Origin: Tenebrio molitor | Lineage: Eukaryota > Arthropoda > Insecta > Coleoptera > Tenebrionidae | Length of the DNA: 64,000 nucleotides | Assembly (NCBI RefSeq): GCF_963966145.1 | Contig: NC_091054.1 | Coordinates: 5,642,001 to 5,706,000 of the forward strand | Direction of reading: 5' to 3' | In this document: positions 39,328 through 50,982 of the stretch, piece by piece | Numbering within the stretch: the first letter of the stretch is position 1 | Layout of the letters: every line of letters starts with the position of its first letter | Translations under genes and position numbers: made by a program | Notes under the pieces: generated by a model | What the model saw: only the letters and a program-made list of their open reading frames with translations | What the model was told of the DNA's origin: nothing | The model's database searches: none

Positions 39328-40734
39328 CTATCTAAACCCGAAAACATTGAATACTAAATGATTGGCTACAATTAGCAGTAAAGCTAGTGGACTGAGGAAC
39401 TTCCTGCCCCCTGCAGACTTGTCCTCCTTGGTCTCAACAAACTGTATGCGTCCTTGTTCCTCGGGGTAAACCGGCGACTGACGCTCGAGGTACCACACCA
39501 CCGTATCAACGTCCCCCAAGTCTTGGACTTTCTTATTGGGAGCATCTCTGAAAATGGTGTGACCGTCTCCGCCCCCAGTCAAGAAACTCACAGTAACAAT
39601 ATTGTAAGTTCTTTCAGGAAGGACGGGTTCGTAGATGGGCACTTCACACTGTCCACACCTGGCCTTCACTGACACGACCCTCGAATAACTAGGCTTACTC
39701 ATGTCGTACTCCACGTGCAGCCCCGAAGCTTGCAAGAACTCCCCTTTTGAGGTCTCGCCGTTACTCCTCGCTCCTATTTCCAAAGTCTTGACGAGCTCGG
39801 CGCCTGTTAGTGTCAAGGAGAGCACTTGGTTCTCAAAGGGGAGAGTACCCATCAGTTCTCCGCGAGTTACGTTGCCACCTCGGATTGAAGGGTCGATGGT
39901 AGTTCTGACACTACCACCGTTGATTATTCCGATTGGGGTGTCGGTCCAGCCGGGTCCGGCGTACTGTGCTGCCATGTAGAACACGAAAGAGTCGGCGATC
40001 AGGTTGGCGAGGTTGCATTCGACAGATCGACATTTGTTTGAGGTGGCGTCCAATAAAACGCGAGATTTCCCCACCACTTTCTTGTCTAGTTCCTCCACTT
40101 CCGGTCGGAATGTTTCCAACAGCTCCAGGATGTCTTGGTCTTGGGGTATGGCAGTGTCTAGGAACTCCGGCTGACCTTCAAAGCCCACCAAATCGCCGTT
40201 TTCGTTGAACGACACGTTCAAAACCCCCAGGTATTTTGTGTACGCGTAGGCTTGCACCACTGGGACTTTTTTGCCGCTAGGTTGCACCACCACTTTGGGA
40301 TACACGTCTTGAGGTTTCTCCTGGTCGGGCTGAGGACCATTCCAGAGAAAAGTGTTGGTGTGACCGCCCACGACAACATCAACCAAAGGCACTTTCGCAG
40401 CGACTTCTTTGTCCATATCGTAGCCAGAGTGTCCCAAGACGATGATTATCTTGACTCCGGCTCTATCGAGAGCTTCGGACTCGCGTCTGACGGAGTCGAC
40501 GACGTCGAGGAATTCGACCTGGCCCGGTGATGACATTAGTTGAGTGTCAGGAATGAGGTGACCGATGATGCCGATTTTCCTGTTGGCTATTTCGAGCACA
40601 ACAGACTTGTTCACTTTTTTAAGACTGGGTTCTTTGTCGAAGTTTAAGTTGGCGCTGACGATTGGGAACTCGGCGGCATCGACGAAGGGAGCTAAGGCTG
40701 AGACGCCGAAGTCGAATTCGTGGTTGCCCAAACA
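39328..40734 (-). CDS. NT5E: 5'-nucleotidase exon 2
   Basis: The acceptor CTTTTCCAG ends at 40735. The join gives DAMCLGNHEFD, the family's catalytic NHE motif. It is 468 codons with the stop at 39328. One exon holds most of the catalytic and all of the substrate-binding domain. Confidence 0.95.
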   Translation of the reverse strand, partial: CLGNHEFDFGVSALAPFVDAAEFPIVSANLNFDKEPSLKKVNKSVVLEIANRKIGIIGHLIPDTQLMSSPGQVEFLDVVDSVRRESEALDRAGVKIIIVLGHSGYDMDKEVAAKVPLVDVVVGGHTNTFLWNGPQPDQEKPQDVYPKVVVQPSGKKVPVVQAYAYTKYLGVLNVSFNENGDLVGFEGQPEFLDTAIPQDQDILELLETFRPEVEELDKKVVGKSRVLLDATSNKCRSVECNLANLIADSFVFYMAAQYAGPGWTDTPIGIINGGSVRTTIDPSIRGGNVTRGELMGTLPFENQVLSLTLTGAELVKTLEIGARSNGETSKGEFLQASGLHVEYDMSKPSYSRVVSVKARCGQCEVPIYEPVLPERTYNIVTVSFLTGGGDGHTIFRDAPNKKVQDLGDVDTVVWYLERQSPVYPEEQGRIQFVETKEDKSAGGRKFLSPLALLLIVANHLVFNVFGFR

Positions 40735-43700
40735 CTGGAAAAGAGAAAGTGGAAGATTGCAATTATTTTCGCTTGAAATTATGTCAAAATAATTAACAGG
40801 TCTCATTTCCCACCACAGGATGGTAGCATGTCCATGTACAGGATGTCTCAACTAAGACTTTCGAGCCTAATAACTCAGTTATTTTCCGGCGGATTTTTGT
40901 GAAATTTAAAATGCAGATATTTTAGACGGTGAAGAATAAAATCCCATTAATGCAATCACCCAAGTCTTAAAAACGTAATTTTTACATGCCTTTTTAAAAT
41001 GTTGAATCAATTAAGATTTACATAAAAAATTGATCGTCAATAAAAAATGCTGTAGGGAAAAACTCGTCCTTGAAAGAAGTCTGGTTTGAAAGAAAGAAGC
41101 AAAAAACTGTGTTAAACGTGGCTGCAAATGCAAAAACGTAGACACGTATGAAACAAACGGGCAATTTTGTAGAATTTTGGTCATCCCTTTTCGCAGAAAC
41201 GCAGGTGACATATTTGACGTTTATCTTGCTAACCTTACAAATACTTACAAAGTTAAAGACAACATTTGGACGTAATTTATTATACTAGATGCTTTAATTC
41301 TTCCATAAAGGACTAAAACACGATCGGAATATTTTAGCAAGGTAATTTAGTTCACGCTTCCTGTGTCTTCAAATAAATTGACAAAACTAATCTTTTCGTT
41401 GAATCAGACAAGTGATTTACTTAATTGTTTGTGTAGACCTCTATTTTTTAATGTTTAACAATCTAATAATAATCGGGCATAATTTTCGATAAAGGAAACA
41501 TGTGTTAAAATTACATTTTTTAACTTGAGGTAAGTTTATTATTACTAATTGAACCTTCACGGTCTAAAATATCTGCATTTTAAATTTCATAAAAATTCGT
41601 TGGCAAGTAACCGAGATATTTGGCTCGAAAGTCTTAGCTGAGACACCCTGTATACATACAGGGTGCATAGGATTCTGCTATGTAACCAGAGGAAGTAAAT
41701 AACATACACAGAGAGGGGGTCCATATATTAAAAGATGCCATAAAGTCAATAAGTATGAATTTTTATTTGAATTTTTTTTCACAAGCTTTATGTAATTCTC
41801 TGTCCTAATAATTATGTACTTAAGTGTTGTGAAAGAAGAATAAGTAGCTCCAGTATACAAATTTAAATCCGTTGAAAAAAATATACTATCGAATTTAACA
41901 AATTAAGAAATTAAATTAAAAATTAACTTCTGACGTTAGAAAAAATGTAAAGGCCCATACACAATGGCGTTAACGATACGTCGATGTTAAAACGTTAATG
42001 TTAACGTTAGATCTAGAAATTCAAAATTACATGTATTTCATTGTGGACCGTTCACAATGACGTTATGATGAAAATTAATGTTGCATGATATTGTTAGCGT
42101 TAACGTTAGTTCTAGAAATGTTCTGAATTCTTAACGTTACATTCTAACATTAGCCAACGGAAATAATTTATAAAAAGTACTGAAATGCATGTAATTAGAT
42201 CTAACGTTAACATTAACGTTTTAACATCGACGTAACGTTAACGCCATTGTGAAAGGACTGTAAGACATGAGGTGACACGCCGAGAGCAGTTTAGATTTAA
42301 ATCGACAAGCCAGAAATAAACGAAGCGAGCTCACTACACAGCATAGGTATACTGAGCAGCTCCCTCACGTCATATAGTAATGAAACAAAGTGTAGAATAT
42401 CATCAAAAATTATTATTTTATTTGAAGAAAATCGATCCCATAATTTTTGATTGAACAGAGTAAATTCCAACAGAAAACCAAGCAGAAATGTGAATAAATG
42501 CTAAAATGTCTTGTGTGTCGCCTAAGTAATCAAAATGGTCGAAAATTGTGTTTTAATATGGAAATAACAGACTGACATTCCAATTTTATGTTTACAGTGT
42601 ATTTCACGAGTGATAACTGATAATGAGCTAGACGAAATTGAAAATGCAACCCACAATACATTTATTTCCAAAGGTAACGTGGATATTTGTTTTTTGACTT
42701 AAAAAACATAAAACATAGTTAGCTGTGCAGTTTCGTAAATTTTGACATAAACGTCATTCGCTTGGTTAAATGAAATTGTGAAAAAACGAGTTTTTGGGAA
42801 AATGTTTATCAGGATCATGCTTGTTTTCTGATCCTTGGGAATACATTTTAATCGTCGTATTTTAACTTTTCGTAAATGTCAATTGTAACAAAATTATTGG
42901 AAGCTAAGCCATCATGGATTCATAATTTCTTTTTTAAACAATACGATATTTAAAATAGTCACGTTAACTTTGGAAATGTATTGTGGGTTGCATTCTTAAT
43001 TCCGCCGAGCTCATTATCACTCGTATTTTTATTTTTACCGTCACCACACTTGTCTGTCTTTAAAGACAAAGGCTTTAAAAAAGTCCATTTACATATCAGT
43101 TCCATATCTCCTACGATAAGTAATTTTTTACGATGTCTGGACTATTTTTAATCAAATCTTGCATAATTTTATTATCGACGCTGGCTGATTCACCACAAAT
43201 TGTTTTCAAAAATAATTTGTAACGTGTCGGCATTTTTCCAAGCAACTACCTATTTAAATTCAGCTCTCTTGCGGCTTCTTTACCTTTTCTTATTGTTACA
43301 TCGTTGATCTCAAAATGGAAATTGTTGCTCAAACATGAACGATAAAACATTACATACAAGACTGTCACGTCTTGCAAGTTATTGTAAAATGACCTTGTTC
43401 TGCTTCTTCTCGTAATCTTTGAAGATGATATTTCCCTATGAGGAGTAATGTTTAGACAATAAAAAATGTCTTTTCTGGTTCAAATTATTCTAAATAAATG
43501 GTGGTCCTTTATTCTCATTATCTCCTCCAGGTGTTGATCACTCTGGGAGCATGACAGTGTTTGCAAATCACGTCAAGAACTCTAGTCTAAACGCCAAATA
43601 ATTGAATTAGAGAAATGAAGAAGGTTGAATACAATTTGCTCCAACCAAGTTCCTGTGCCTTTCGCGACGTACACATTGTTTTGATAGCATATTAACCTTA

Positions 43701-46700
43701 AATTCGGAAGTGTCAATTCTTAGACATTTGAAGTGACATTTCCGATTTTAAGGTTAAGTTGTGGGAAAAAGAATGATCCGTAACTTCCGATACGAAGATG
43801 TGGGAGACCTGGAAAGCACCTTCGAGCGAAGACCTTTCCAATGACACCAAACTTGTTTACTTTGTGACAGGATCGGGGCGATATGGCTATCACAAAATTT
43901 CGCTTCTTCTCACAAACACCTCGCTTTTTTTTACAACTGACCCCAAGACAGGTACAGGTATCGTGGTCCAGGTAGTAATATCATCGTAAACTGTGGAATC
44001 CAACCATAGTCTTTAACTGTTTGTACAATTTATGAGTTTATCCATTGTTCAAGTTTTTACCTGACCCCATGTTATGTTAAAAATAATTTTATGAGAGAGC
44101 CATCTTTTCTCGTTCGTGGGCTGTATCTAAATGTCACGTAATACGTAATACCACAAAGTGTCGTTTAATAACTGATTTTAGTTTAGTTAAATACAAAAAA
44201 GAATCTGAATTTGTGATGTAATTTACACTGTTAGACATGATGCGGCTATTTTAAAACAGTGGATTTACAGGATACGCAGTTATTTATTATTCATAGCAAA
44301 TATTTAGCTGATTATGTTTATTGTAAGGACAATGCTTCTTTGTATTTGTTGCTGATCCAGCTCGTCCGTCGTGCGTAATTTTTAACATTTGATAAATTTT
44401 TACCAATTTTATCCACTTTTTAAAATTTTTCTTAAAAACAGATAATACACGTTTTTTCTGTTTTATTTTTTTTTATTACACTATTCAAATTTGCAATATT
44501 GTCTGCCCGTGTCAGAGAGTGAACGAAATTCTATTTCCCACACTACTATAGTCTTTATGAATCCATTGTTGCAACACATTAACAGTGACAAATTATCATA
44601 AAAAAATAATACGTTTTTAAACTCTTCATGCTATCTAAACGCAATAATTTACGAACAATTTCAACCATGACGTAATCTTAATTATTAACAATGCCAGTCA
44701 TTATTTTGCGCTAATATTTGGGTAATTACAATTATTACAACTCATCCCGACTATTCGTTTTGAATTGTTAATAAAAATATAAAAATTCCTTGCAATATTG
44801 TCGTGTTGTAGTTAGAATATAAATTGTCTCGTTCTTCGTATGCATATCAGGAAGTCCAACTGAATAACGTTTAAGCTATGTGATAAACAGTACTGATAAA
44901 ATTACTTATAAGGTGTTCAATGTCAAGGTATTAACAACGAAATACAAAAGTGAAATAACAACAAACTATTCATAGTTCAATACTGAAAACAACGATATTT
45001 TAAAAACATAATAAATCATCGTGATCTACCAGCATAACTCGTTTAAGAAGCATTTGTTTAATTTATTCAAATTAAAAGCAGAAGTGAAGAATCACAACTA
45101 ATAATAATCGTTAAGGTATCAAGTTCAAAACACAATGACAAGAGAATTCCCTTGTTTTTGTTTTTTGTCGTAGAAACAACCATTTTAAATCTTTCTTAGT
45201 AATGACACTGACTAAAATTAATAGTAGTTTATTTGACGAGTTCTTGTGTAAATTGTGGTTTTTTGGCACGAGTGGGCCAGTTTAAAACGCGAGTGAAACG
45301 AGCGTTTTAAAGGCCCACGAGTGTCAAAAAAGCCCAATTGACACACGAACGAGTTGAATACAACGTTTTTTTGTTCGACGAGCGCATTAAAGGCTTCAAA
45401 TCGCTTAAAATCTATAAAATTAGCTTGACGTTTCATTTTGACAAGTGGTGACATTTATCAAAATCCTTTCACACAGGAGAAAATTCTCAAATTCTGACAG
45501 TGTCGAACAAAAAATTAAATTTCAAAATAGACAAATTAATTGAATTGCAAAATTGTAGCTGTGTTGCATGTACTGTCGCGAGCAATAAATTTTGGTCGTC
45601 AATGTCATTTCAAAATTTGGTTAGATTGTCACTAATTTAAAAAATTTCCCTGCCTGATTATGCCCACGTCCACAAAGTGTCAAAAAATTGAGAAAAAAAT
45701 GACAATTAATGTCATACAACATGATGATAGGTTATGATATTTGCGACTGTTTTACAATGGAGCATTTTCAATTGCGTCAAAGAATGACCTTGGCGACCAA
45801 AATTTATTGCTCGCGACTGTAAGTTCGTAGCTACCTACTGGAACTTTTCCCTTGTATCTTAAGCCTTTTATCTACGAAAAATACATTAAAAACTTACACA
45901 ACAATTTTGCACTTTGCTTTATAGTTCTTATCTTGAAATTTACACAACTGTTAAAAAATAGCTAACGTTATACATATTTGTTTTTATTTATTTTTTTTAT
46001 ATTTTTCAACAATAACACTGACATGGCACGTTACATTTAAAGTATTTTTATTTTCTGGAAAACAACGATAAAGTATTGCTCTGTTCCGATTCTTGAAACA
46101 GCCATAAACAATAAAAAATTCAATTATCTGTTTTAAACTTGGTTTTTATTACTGGTGATGATGTGTTAAAAGATCACATCTACGGTTCAAAAAAAACATA
46201 ATTCCAATAATAAATCGTATTAATCCACAATTAAATAGACATTCGTAACTGGAAATCCATATATTTTTAGAGGAAGTGATAAACTTGTCATGTCTTTAAT
46301 CTTTACACTTAGAATTAGGATAATCCACTGTTATGACAATGTTAAATCTTTATCAATAATAATTTTAGTCGTAGATAAAAGACTGCGTATTATAGGTATT
46401 AAATACTTTCACTGCCATATTGCACATCCATAAATTAGATTTCAGAGAAAATGAATCTAGTGATAGTGGTTGTAAAAGGACTTCGAAAGAAAAGTTGAAT
46501 GGAGGAAGAACAAAAGACGTCTTAATCTTAAGATATTTTACTCTCAAATTATAACTTCTGTTTTTACAGTCCAGGGGACTAAATTGTTAAACCAAAATTC
46601 GTCAAACACTTCCCCACCCCAGTCAGATTAAAGAAAGAAAAATGTCTTTGAAATCTTTAAAGTTTCTTAAGATTTCAAAGACATTATTCTTTCTTTATCT

Positions 46701-48475
46701 ACAGATAAAAATTCTACAATTACCAAGGAAACACAAATATTAATAGTATATTACTCAACGAGCGTGTAATGATGACACTAGCTGAGCTCTGTAACAACCA
46801 AAGCGAGTAATAAGAGCATTACACGCGAGGCATACAATACTTTTTTTACGAAATGCAAATTTCGCTATCAGAATAGTCAGTCATTACTGACGGCCTCGAA
46901 TAATGAATAGCATTACTTAGCAGCAAACATATATCATTTGAATTTACAAGGTTTTTTGGAAATTTAAAAAAATACAAAGTACTTACCGTGAGATCATTTA
47001 AATTTATAATTAAAGTAGGCTACGACTTTTAAATTAGATTGGCAGCATTGTTGACGTTTAGGGTCAACTCGCCGTTTCATATTTTGTATGAATTTGGAAG
47101 CGTCCCTTTGACATTTCAAATTAAATTGTCAATAGTGTTGCCAATCTAATTTAAAAGTCACAGCCTACTTTAATTATTAATTTAAATGATCTCATGGGTA
47201 TCATTGATCAATAAACATAATTTTTGATTTAAAACAAACCAATTTTATCAAATTTGTGAATCAGTGCTGTCGCGAGCAATAAATTTTGGTCGTCAATGTC
47301 ATTTCAAAATTTGGTTAGACTGTCACAAATTTAAAACATTTCCCTGCTTGATCATGCCTATGTCAACAAACTGTCAAAAAAATTAGATAAAAAAATGACA
47401 ATTAATGTCATACAACATGATGATAGGTTATAATATTTACGACTGTTTTCATTGCATTTTCGATTGCGTCAAAGAATGACCTTGACGACCAAAATTTATT
47501 GCTCGCGACTGTACATCTTCCTAACGGAAAATATTTCGACAAGAACTGGCGATAAATATTCTGATGTAATACAAATTCAGTGGATTTTATAATCTTTATC
47601 AATTAATGTTAAACGCAATTAAAAATTATCAAAAGAAGGCTTGGGTCAATTGTTAAACTATAATCTTGACCCAATTAATAAACCTTTATTAAAAACCACT
47701 AAGAAATTTGCAGAACTAAGTCATGAGCAAGTAGTGAAATTGTGTAAGCGTAAAGTTTTAAATTTTTTTCAAGCATTTAAGAAATTGTACTCCAGTCTAG
47801 TTCTTAGTATTTGATAATGCCTTCAAAATCAAGTCACGAGAAAGTTCGAATGGTACAAAAAATTGTGCATCGTTGTTGATGGAATAAATTTTCTGGTGTG
47901 TTGCACTTATTTGTTTATATTTCAGTGACATTTGTACAAAATTATTGAAGCGACAAGGTTGCCTGATTGTAATTATTTTCTCATTAAGCACTCAACCTGC
48001 TCTGTTGGGAAGCATCGCAAGCGACTCGTTATTAAACCAAACATCAAAGAGATCCTCCACCGATCGATTTTGGTCACACACACGACCCGATCAAACTGGT
48101 TAAAAATAATCCCCTCACCATGGCGTCCGGCCGAAGAGCGTTGAGAAACTCCGCCGTGATCCTCCACTTGTGCACCGCGAACCAAGACGTACCCACGTAG
48201 GTATCACCCGCATTCAGATACAGCACCGGACGTCCTCGCCCCTCGGCCGCCAATTTCCGGTACCTCCGGATCTCGTGGGCCGTCCGTGCGAAGCCGCCGA
48301 CGCATCCGTCCCTGCCGGGTCTGGGTCCGGTCTTGTCCTTGCACGTCCCGGAGTTCCTCGACGTCTCCTCGAAGCGGCCGTGCATGTCGTTGTTGTGCAG
48401 GATGACCAGGTTGAGGTGGTCGGCGAAGGCGTCCGCCGCGAGGAGCGCGACCAAGAGCAGAAGGAGCGGGGACAT
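39328..48475 (-). CDS. NT5E: Secreted/GPI-anchored 5'-nucleotidase (apyrase family), 587 aa
   Basis: Spliced from 48475-48119 and 40734-39328, both in phase 0. Residues 1-18 are a signal peptide (MSPLLLLLVALLAADAFA). The metallophosphatase half shows NNDMHGRFE (Asp30, His32 metal ligands), LNAGDTYVG, LGNHEFDFG (residues 121-129), LGHSGYDMD and GGHTNTFLW. The C-terminal substrate-binding half shows NLIADSF, GIINGGSVR, LPFENQVL and FLTGGGDGHTIF. The last about 20 residues are hydrophobic after a small-residue/basic stretch (SAGGRKF), fitting a GPI signal. The family hydrolyses extracellular AMP, or ATP/ADP in the salivary apyrases of blood feeders; sequence alone does not fix the substrate. An in-frame ATG at 48559 would add 28 residues before the signal peptide and is less likely. 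The length is normal and I see no breaks. Confidence 0.94.
40837..41652. mobile_element. TIR element, family J
   Basis: TA-flanked ends CAGGATGTCTCAACTAAGAC and, reversed, CAGGGTGTCTCAGCTAAGAC, continuing TTTCGAGCC. The arms also share ATGCAGATATTTTAGAC, so each is about 95 bp. No transposase frame remains. It begins 102 bp inside the intron, next to the acceptor of the nucleotidase. Confidence 0.85.
41945..42264. mobile_element. Foldback element, family K
   Basis: Arms of about 65 bp: CACAATGGCGTTAACG, then GTCGATGTTAAAACGTTAAT and GTTAACGTTAGATCT, matched on the right side in reverse. The centre repeats GCGTTAACGTTAG. The motif AACGTTAACG recurs through the element. Confidence 0.82.
42593..43026. 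mobile_element. Inverted-repeat element, family A copy 2
   Basis: It shares the terminal block of the copy at 4960-5134 (GTATTTCACGAGTGATAA and AATGCAACCCACAATACAT) but has about 250 bp of extra interior. Its right end stops at ACTCGTA and lacks the last dozen bases. It directly abuts the Tigger-like transposase fragment. Confidence 0.75.
43025..43400 (-). pseudogene. pogo/Tigger-like transposase fragment
   Basis: The minus strand reads IRKGKEAARELNLN (DNA-binding helix-turn-helix), then after breaks KTICGESASVDNKIMQDL (the GESA-D segment of CENP-B/Tigger proteins) and TFLKPLSLKTDKCGDGKNK (like the FFK-LP-K stretch after NADETG). Stops and a shift break it, and the DDE core beyond is missing. 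The order and spacing of three family motifs make the call reasonable. Confidence 0.6.
43692..43757. repeat. 24-bp near-perfect hairpin
   Basis: TTAACCTTAAATTCGGAAGT and its downstream partner pair over 24 bp with two mismatches and an 18-base loop. Confidence 0.6.
45221..45460. mobile_element. CTCG-type foldback repeat, family L copy 1
   Basis: It shares about 230 bp with 50983-51217: TAGTAGTTTATTTGACGAG at the start, a core AAACGCGAGTGAAACGAGCG flanked by GGCCCA/GGGCC inverted blocks, and CTTGACGTTTCATTTTGACA at the end. The core is a hairpin with CpG-rich arms. Confidence 0.8.
45571..45821 (+). mobile_element. MITE family M copy 1
   Basis: TA-flanked. Ends TGTCGCGAGCAATAAATTTT and, reversed, CAGTCGCGAGCAATAAATTT, continuing TGGTCG; the arms are about 40 bp. 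The interior contains TTGAGAAAAAAATGACAATT, shared by all three copies. No coding frame. Confidence 0.87.
46630..46696. repeat. 28-bp near-perfect hairpin
   Basis: Arms 46630-46657 and 46669-46696 pair over 28 bp with one mismatch and an 11-base loop. The core is AATGTCTTTGAAATCTT. Its size and shape resemble a pre-miRNA, but an end-to-end stem also fits a decayed foldback element. Confidence 0.65.
46757..46832. repeat. CTCG-type foldback
   Basis: CAACGAGCGTGTAATG pairs with CATTACACGCGAG around a centre containing TAGCTGAGCTCTG. Weakly conserved arms, same design as the other small foldbacks. Confidence 0.5.
46984..47200. mobile_element. Foldback element, family O copy 1
   Basis: Arms of about 60 bp: TACCGTGAGATCATTTAAAT, AAAGTAGGCTACGACTTTTA, matched in reverse at the right end. 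The centre includes CTCGCCGTTTCATATTTTG, also present in the 53181 copy. Confidence 0.82.
47265..47513 (+). mobile_element. MITE family M copy 2
   Basis: Nearly identical in layout and orientation to the 45571 copy. The right end is GCTCGCGACTG followed by TA; the left end has GCTGTCGCGAGC, with its outer base changed. Confidence 0.87.
48119..48475 (-). CDS. NT5E: 5'-nucleotidase exon 1
   Basis: 119 codons: signal peptide, first metal-binding motif DMHGRFE and the GD motif, ending FLNALRPDAM before the donor GTGAGG (48118-48113). Strikingly GC-rich against the flanks. Confidence 0.93.
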
Positions 48476-49153
48476 GGCGAGGTCTGTGAGGTACGCGACC
48501 GGTCGTACTGGCGCCTTTGACCGGACTGCAAGCTGGTGTGATACCACCGCGGCTTGCAATTCAGCGACGGATAAATTTTAGATTAACTGAGCGATTGTTG
48601 TTCCGCAAGTTCATCACGAGAGATTGACGGTCGTGCGTAAAATGGGATTTGGAGTTAATTATAGTGTTAAGCTGCGGCTGTTGGACCAGGCTTTGCGAAA
48701 AGGCACGCATGTGCTTTTTGAATGGAGCCTTAAGTCGGATCCACAGTGTCAATATTTATGCGCTTATTTTTAAAGTGATACCAAAATCGTCTGAAATATC
48801 ACCCATCTGGTCCATTAAGTTATCATGTAATAAGCGAAAATGTCAATAATTTGCTTCAGATTCGGAATATTATGCAAAGAATTATTTTTCTCCACGACTA
48901 TTAAAGATTGTTGGTTATTCAATGAAAGAATTATATCAACTCCACATCCTGTGATAGAATATATTGAAATCCACGACTGTCGGCCAATCAGATCCCTTAT
49001 ATTTTCATTCTATCACGGGCAGATCATTAATCGTATGCGTTTGTAAACAAGTCGCATGGTGTAGCAACCGCTCAAGAAGGCACAATTTTAATTGTCAAAT
49101 ATTAAAAATCTTGGTATAGTCGTAGAGAAAGTATAGTCTTCACCTCGCGTACA

Positions 49154-49233
49154 ATGGCTATTATTCACTCCGACGATTCCACCACTCGCTTACGGCTCGT
49201 GTTGGAATTTTCATCCTCTTGAATAATAGCCAT
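49154..49233. repeat. CTCG-type foldback
   Basis: ATGGCTATTATTCA and TGAATAATAGCCAT are perfect complements. The inner part holds ACTCGCTTACGGCTCGT flanked by GATTCCAC / GTTGGAATT. Confidence 0.72.
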
Positions 49234-50417
49234 CATTGAAGAATGTACTATCCATTTGCTCCCATACAAAATACATAAAATTTTATATTTATTATAAGAC
49301 CTACAAAAAATTATCTGGATGCTATTGTAACAAGGTTTTTTCAAATTCATTGACGTATTGTATTTATTTATTTTTAAATTCACAAAAGAATTTTTAATGC
49401 CCCATTCCTTTTTCGAAAGCTTTTTCCTTAGGGCTAATCTTAAATGTCAATATTGTTTTGCTAATGTTAAAACATAAAAAAAATATTTGAATATGTATTA
49501 TGAACAGGTTTCATGTTTTGTTTACTTTATTTTTGTCTATTTTTCAATCCTGAATTTTCCATTCGTAACGCAGTGAGTATTTGATGGATTGCATCACTTT
49601 TCATTTTTGTAAACGTCTGAGGGACCTACTTTAAGAAAGTAGAAACACTAACATCAATTACAAAATATTGAGAGTTTCTTGTACTGGACAGTCTTTCCTT
49701 TCATTTTTCACTGTTAGATTTCATTAATGTCATCGGAAACCGACTTATTGCGGAATCAGGCGATTCAAAATCAAAGAAATTCCTTTTCGAGAGGATTTCC
49801 CTTGCCATTCAACGTGGAAACGCTGCAAGCATTCAGGGCACTTTTCCAGATTCCGCAATATTATCGGAAATTTTTGTACTGTAAAACTAAAATGTTATGT
49901 ATTATTCCGGACACGGAATCTTGGCCATAACTGACATTTAACTGACAAATATGTGTGAACTGGCCTTTATTGAATATAACCCAACTTTTGACTCGATAAT
50001 GCCATTTCCCTGCTTTTTTGATGTCACAAGAAAAACTTCAAAGTGATTTTTAATAATTGTCATTTATTAATGACACTAATGATTGCTTTACATCGTTTTT
50101 TTAAAAATGTCTAAAAAATGTTGGCCAAGATTTCGTGTCCGGAATAGTACTGTTAGATTATTTTTAATAGAAAAGTAAGGCTCGTTCAATGTAGACCTGA
50201 ACTGTCTAGTGTCGTTGGGTTGGCACTAGTGATAAAGTTACTAATCACGCCAAAGGGAATTTTAATTTTCTATTTCTGGCAGCATTTTAAAACAAAAGAA
50301 AATCTCTTCCTTATGTAATTTTCGTCGAATTATCTGATTCTGGATTAATTACTCTCTTCGTTTGTCGTTTTGCAAGAATTTAGCACACACTCGTTTTCCA
50401 TATCTATCTATTTATCA

Positions 50418-50456
50418 ATATCAATATCAATATCAACTTCTTGAGTTGATATTGTA
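50418..50456. repeat. ATCAAT microsatellite with hairpin
   Basis: Four units of ATCAAT are followed by CAATATCAACT-TCTTG-AGTTGATATTG, an 11-bp perfect stem. Confidence 0.6.
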
Positions 50457-50982
50457 AAACACTTCTATGAACAAACAAATTATGTATCTGAATTTGACAA
50501 TTCAGGTCTAAAATGCATTCACATTGTTTTGACATAATGGGAGGCCATGGAAACTTTTCATTTGATTTGGTAGGTAAGGCTCTTTGTTGAATTAGGTTAT
50601 GTTTTTCTAAGTTTGAGGGTATGAATAGCGTCAATGCCTAGTGCATTGTTGTCAGTTTTACTAGTTTGTGATACAAGAATACTCAGACATCGCGGGAAAT
50701 TCACCAACATGTTGCGTTTATTTGAATAGGTCCAAAATTATTGTGGTATCATAGGGTGCTTGGATTGAAAAAAATAATTTGCCACCTTTCGAAGATAAGG
50801 TTCTGCACTACACTACATTATTTTGTTAATCGCATAATTAAATATTTTTCTGCCCTATTTGTGCTTTAAATACCTACTTTATTAATTTGTTTTCATTGCT
50901 CCAACAAGGTCACCTTGATTTTTCTAATTGATAAAATTATTCAAGTTATTATTTATCATTTTTTTCCACACGCATGATAAAA

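Larger units (their letters stand above)
40735..48118 (-). other. 7.4-kb intron of the 5'-nucleotidase gene
   Basis: No host exon is seen between the two nucleotidase exons. It is crowded with elements at 40837, 41945, 42593, 45221, 45571, 46984 and 47265, a Tigger-like transposase fossil and the hairpins at 43692 and 46630. Confidence 0.8.

Noticed and set aside
39454..40792. Several plus-strand frames over nucleotidase exon 2
   Set aside because: Antisense shadows of a 468-codon conserved exon.
48170..48581. Plus-strand frames over nucleotidase exon 1
   Set aside because: GC-rich coding sequence opens other frames by chance; the minus strand carries the signal peptide and metal-binding motifs.
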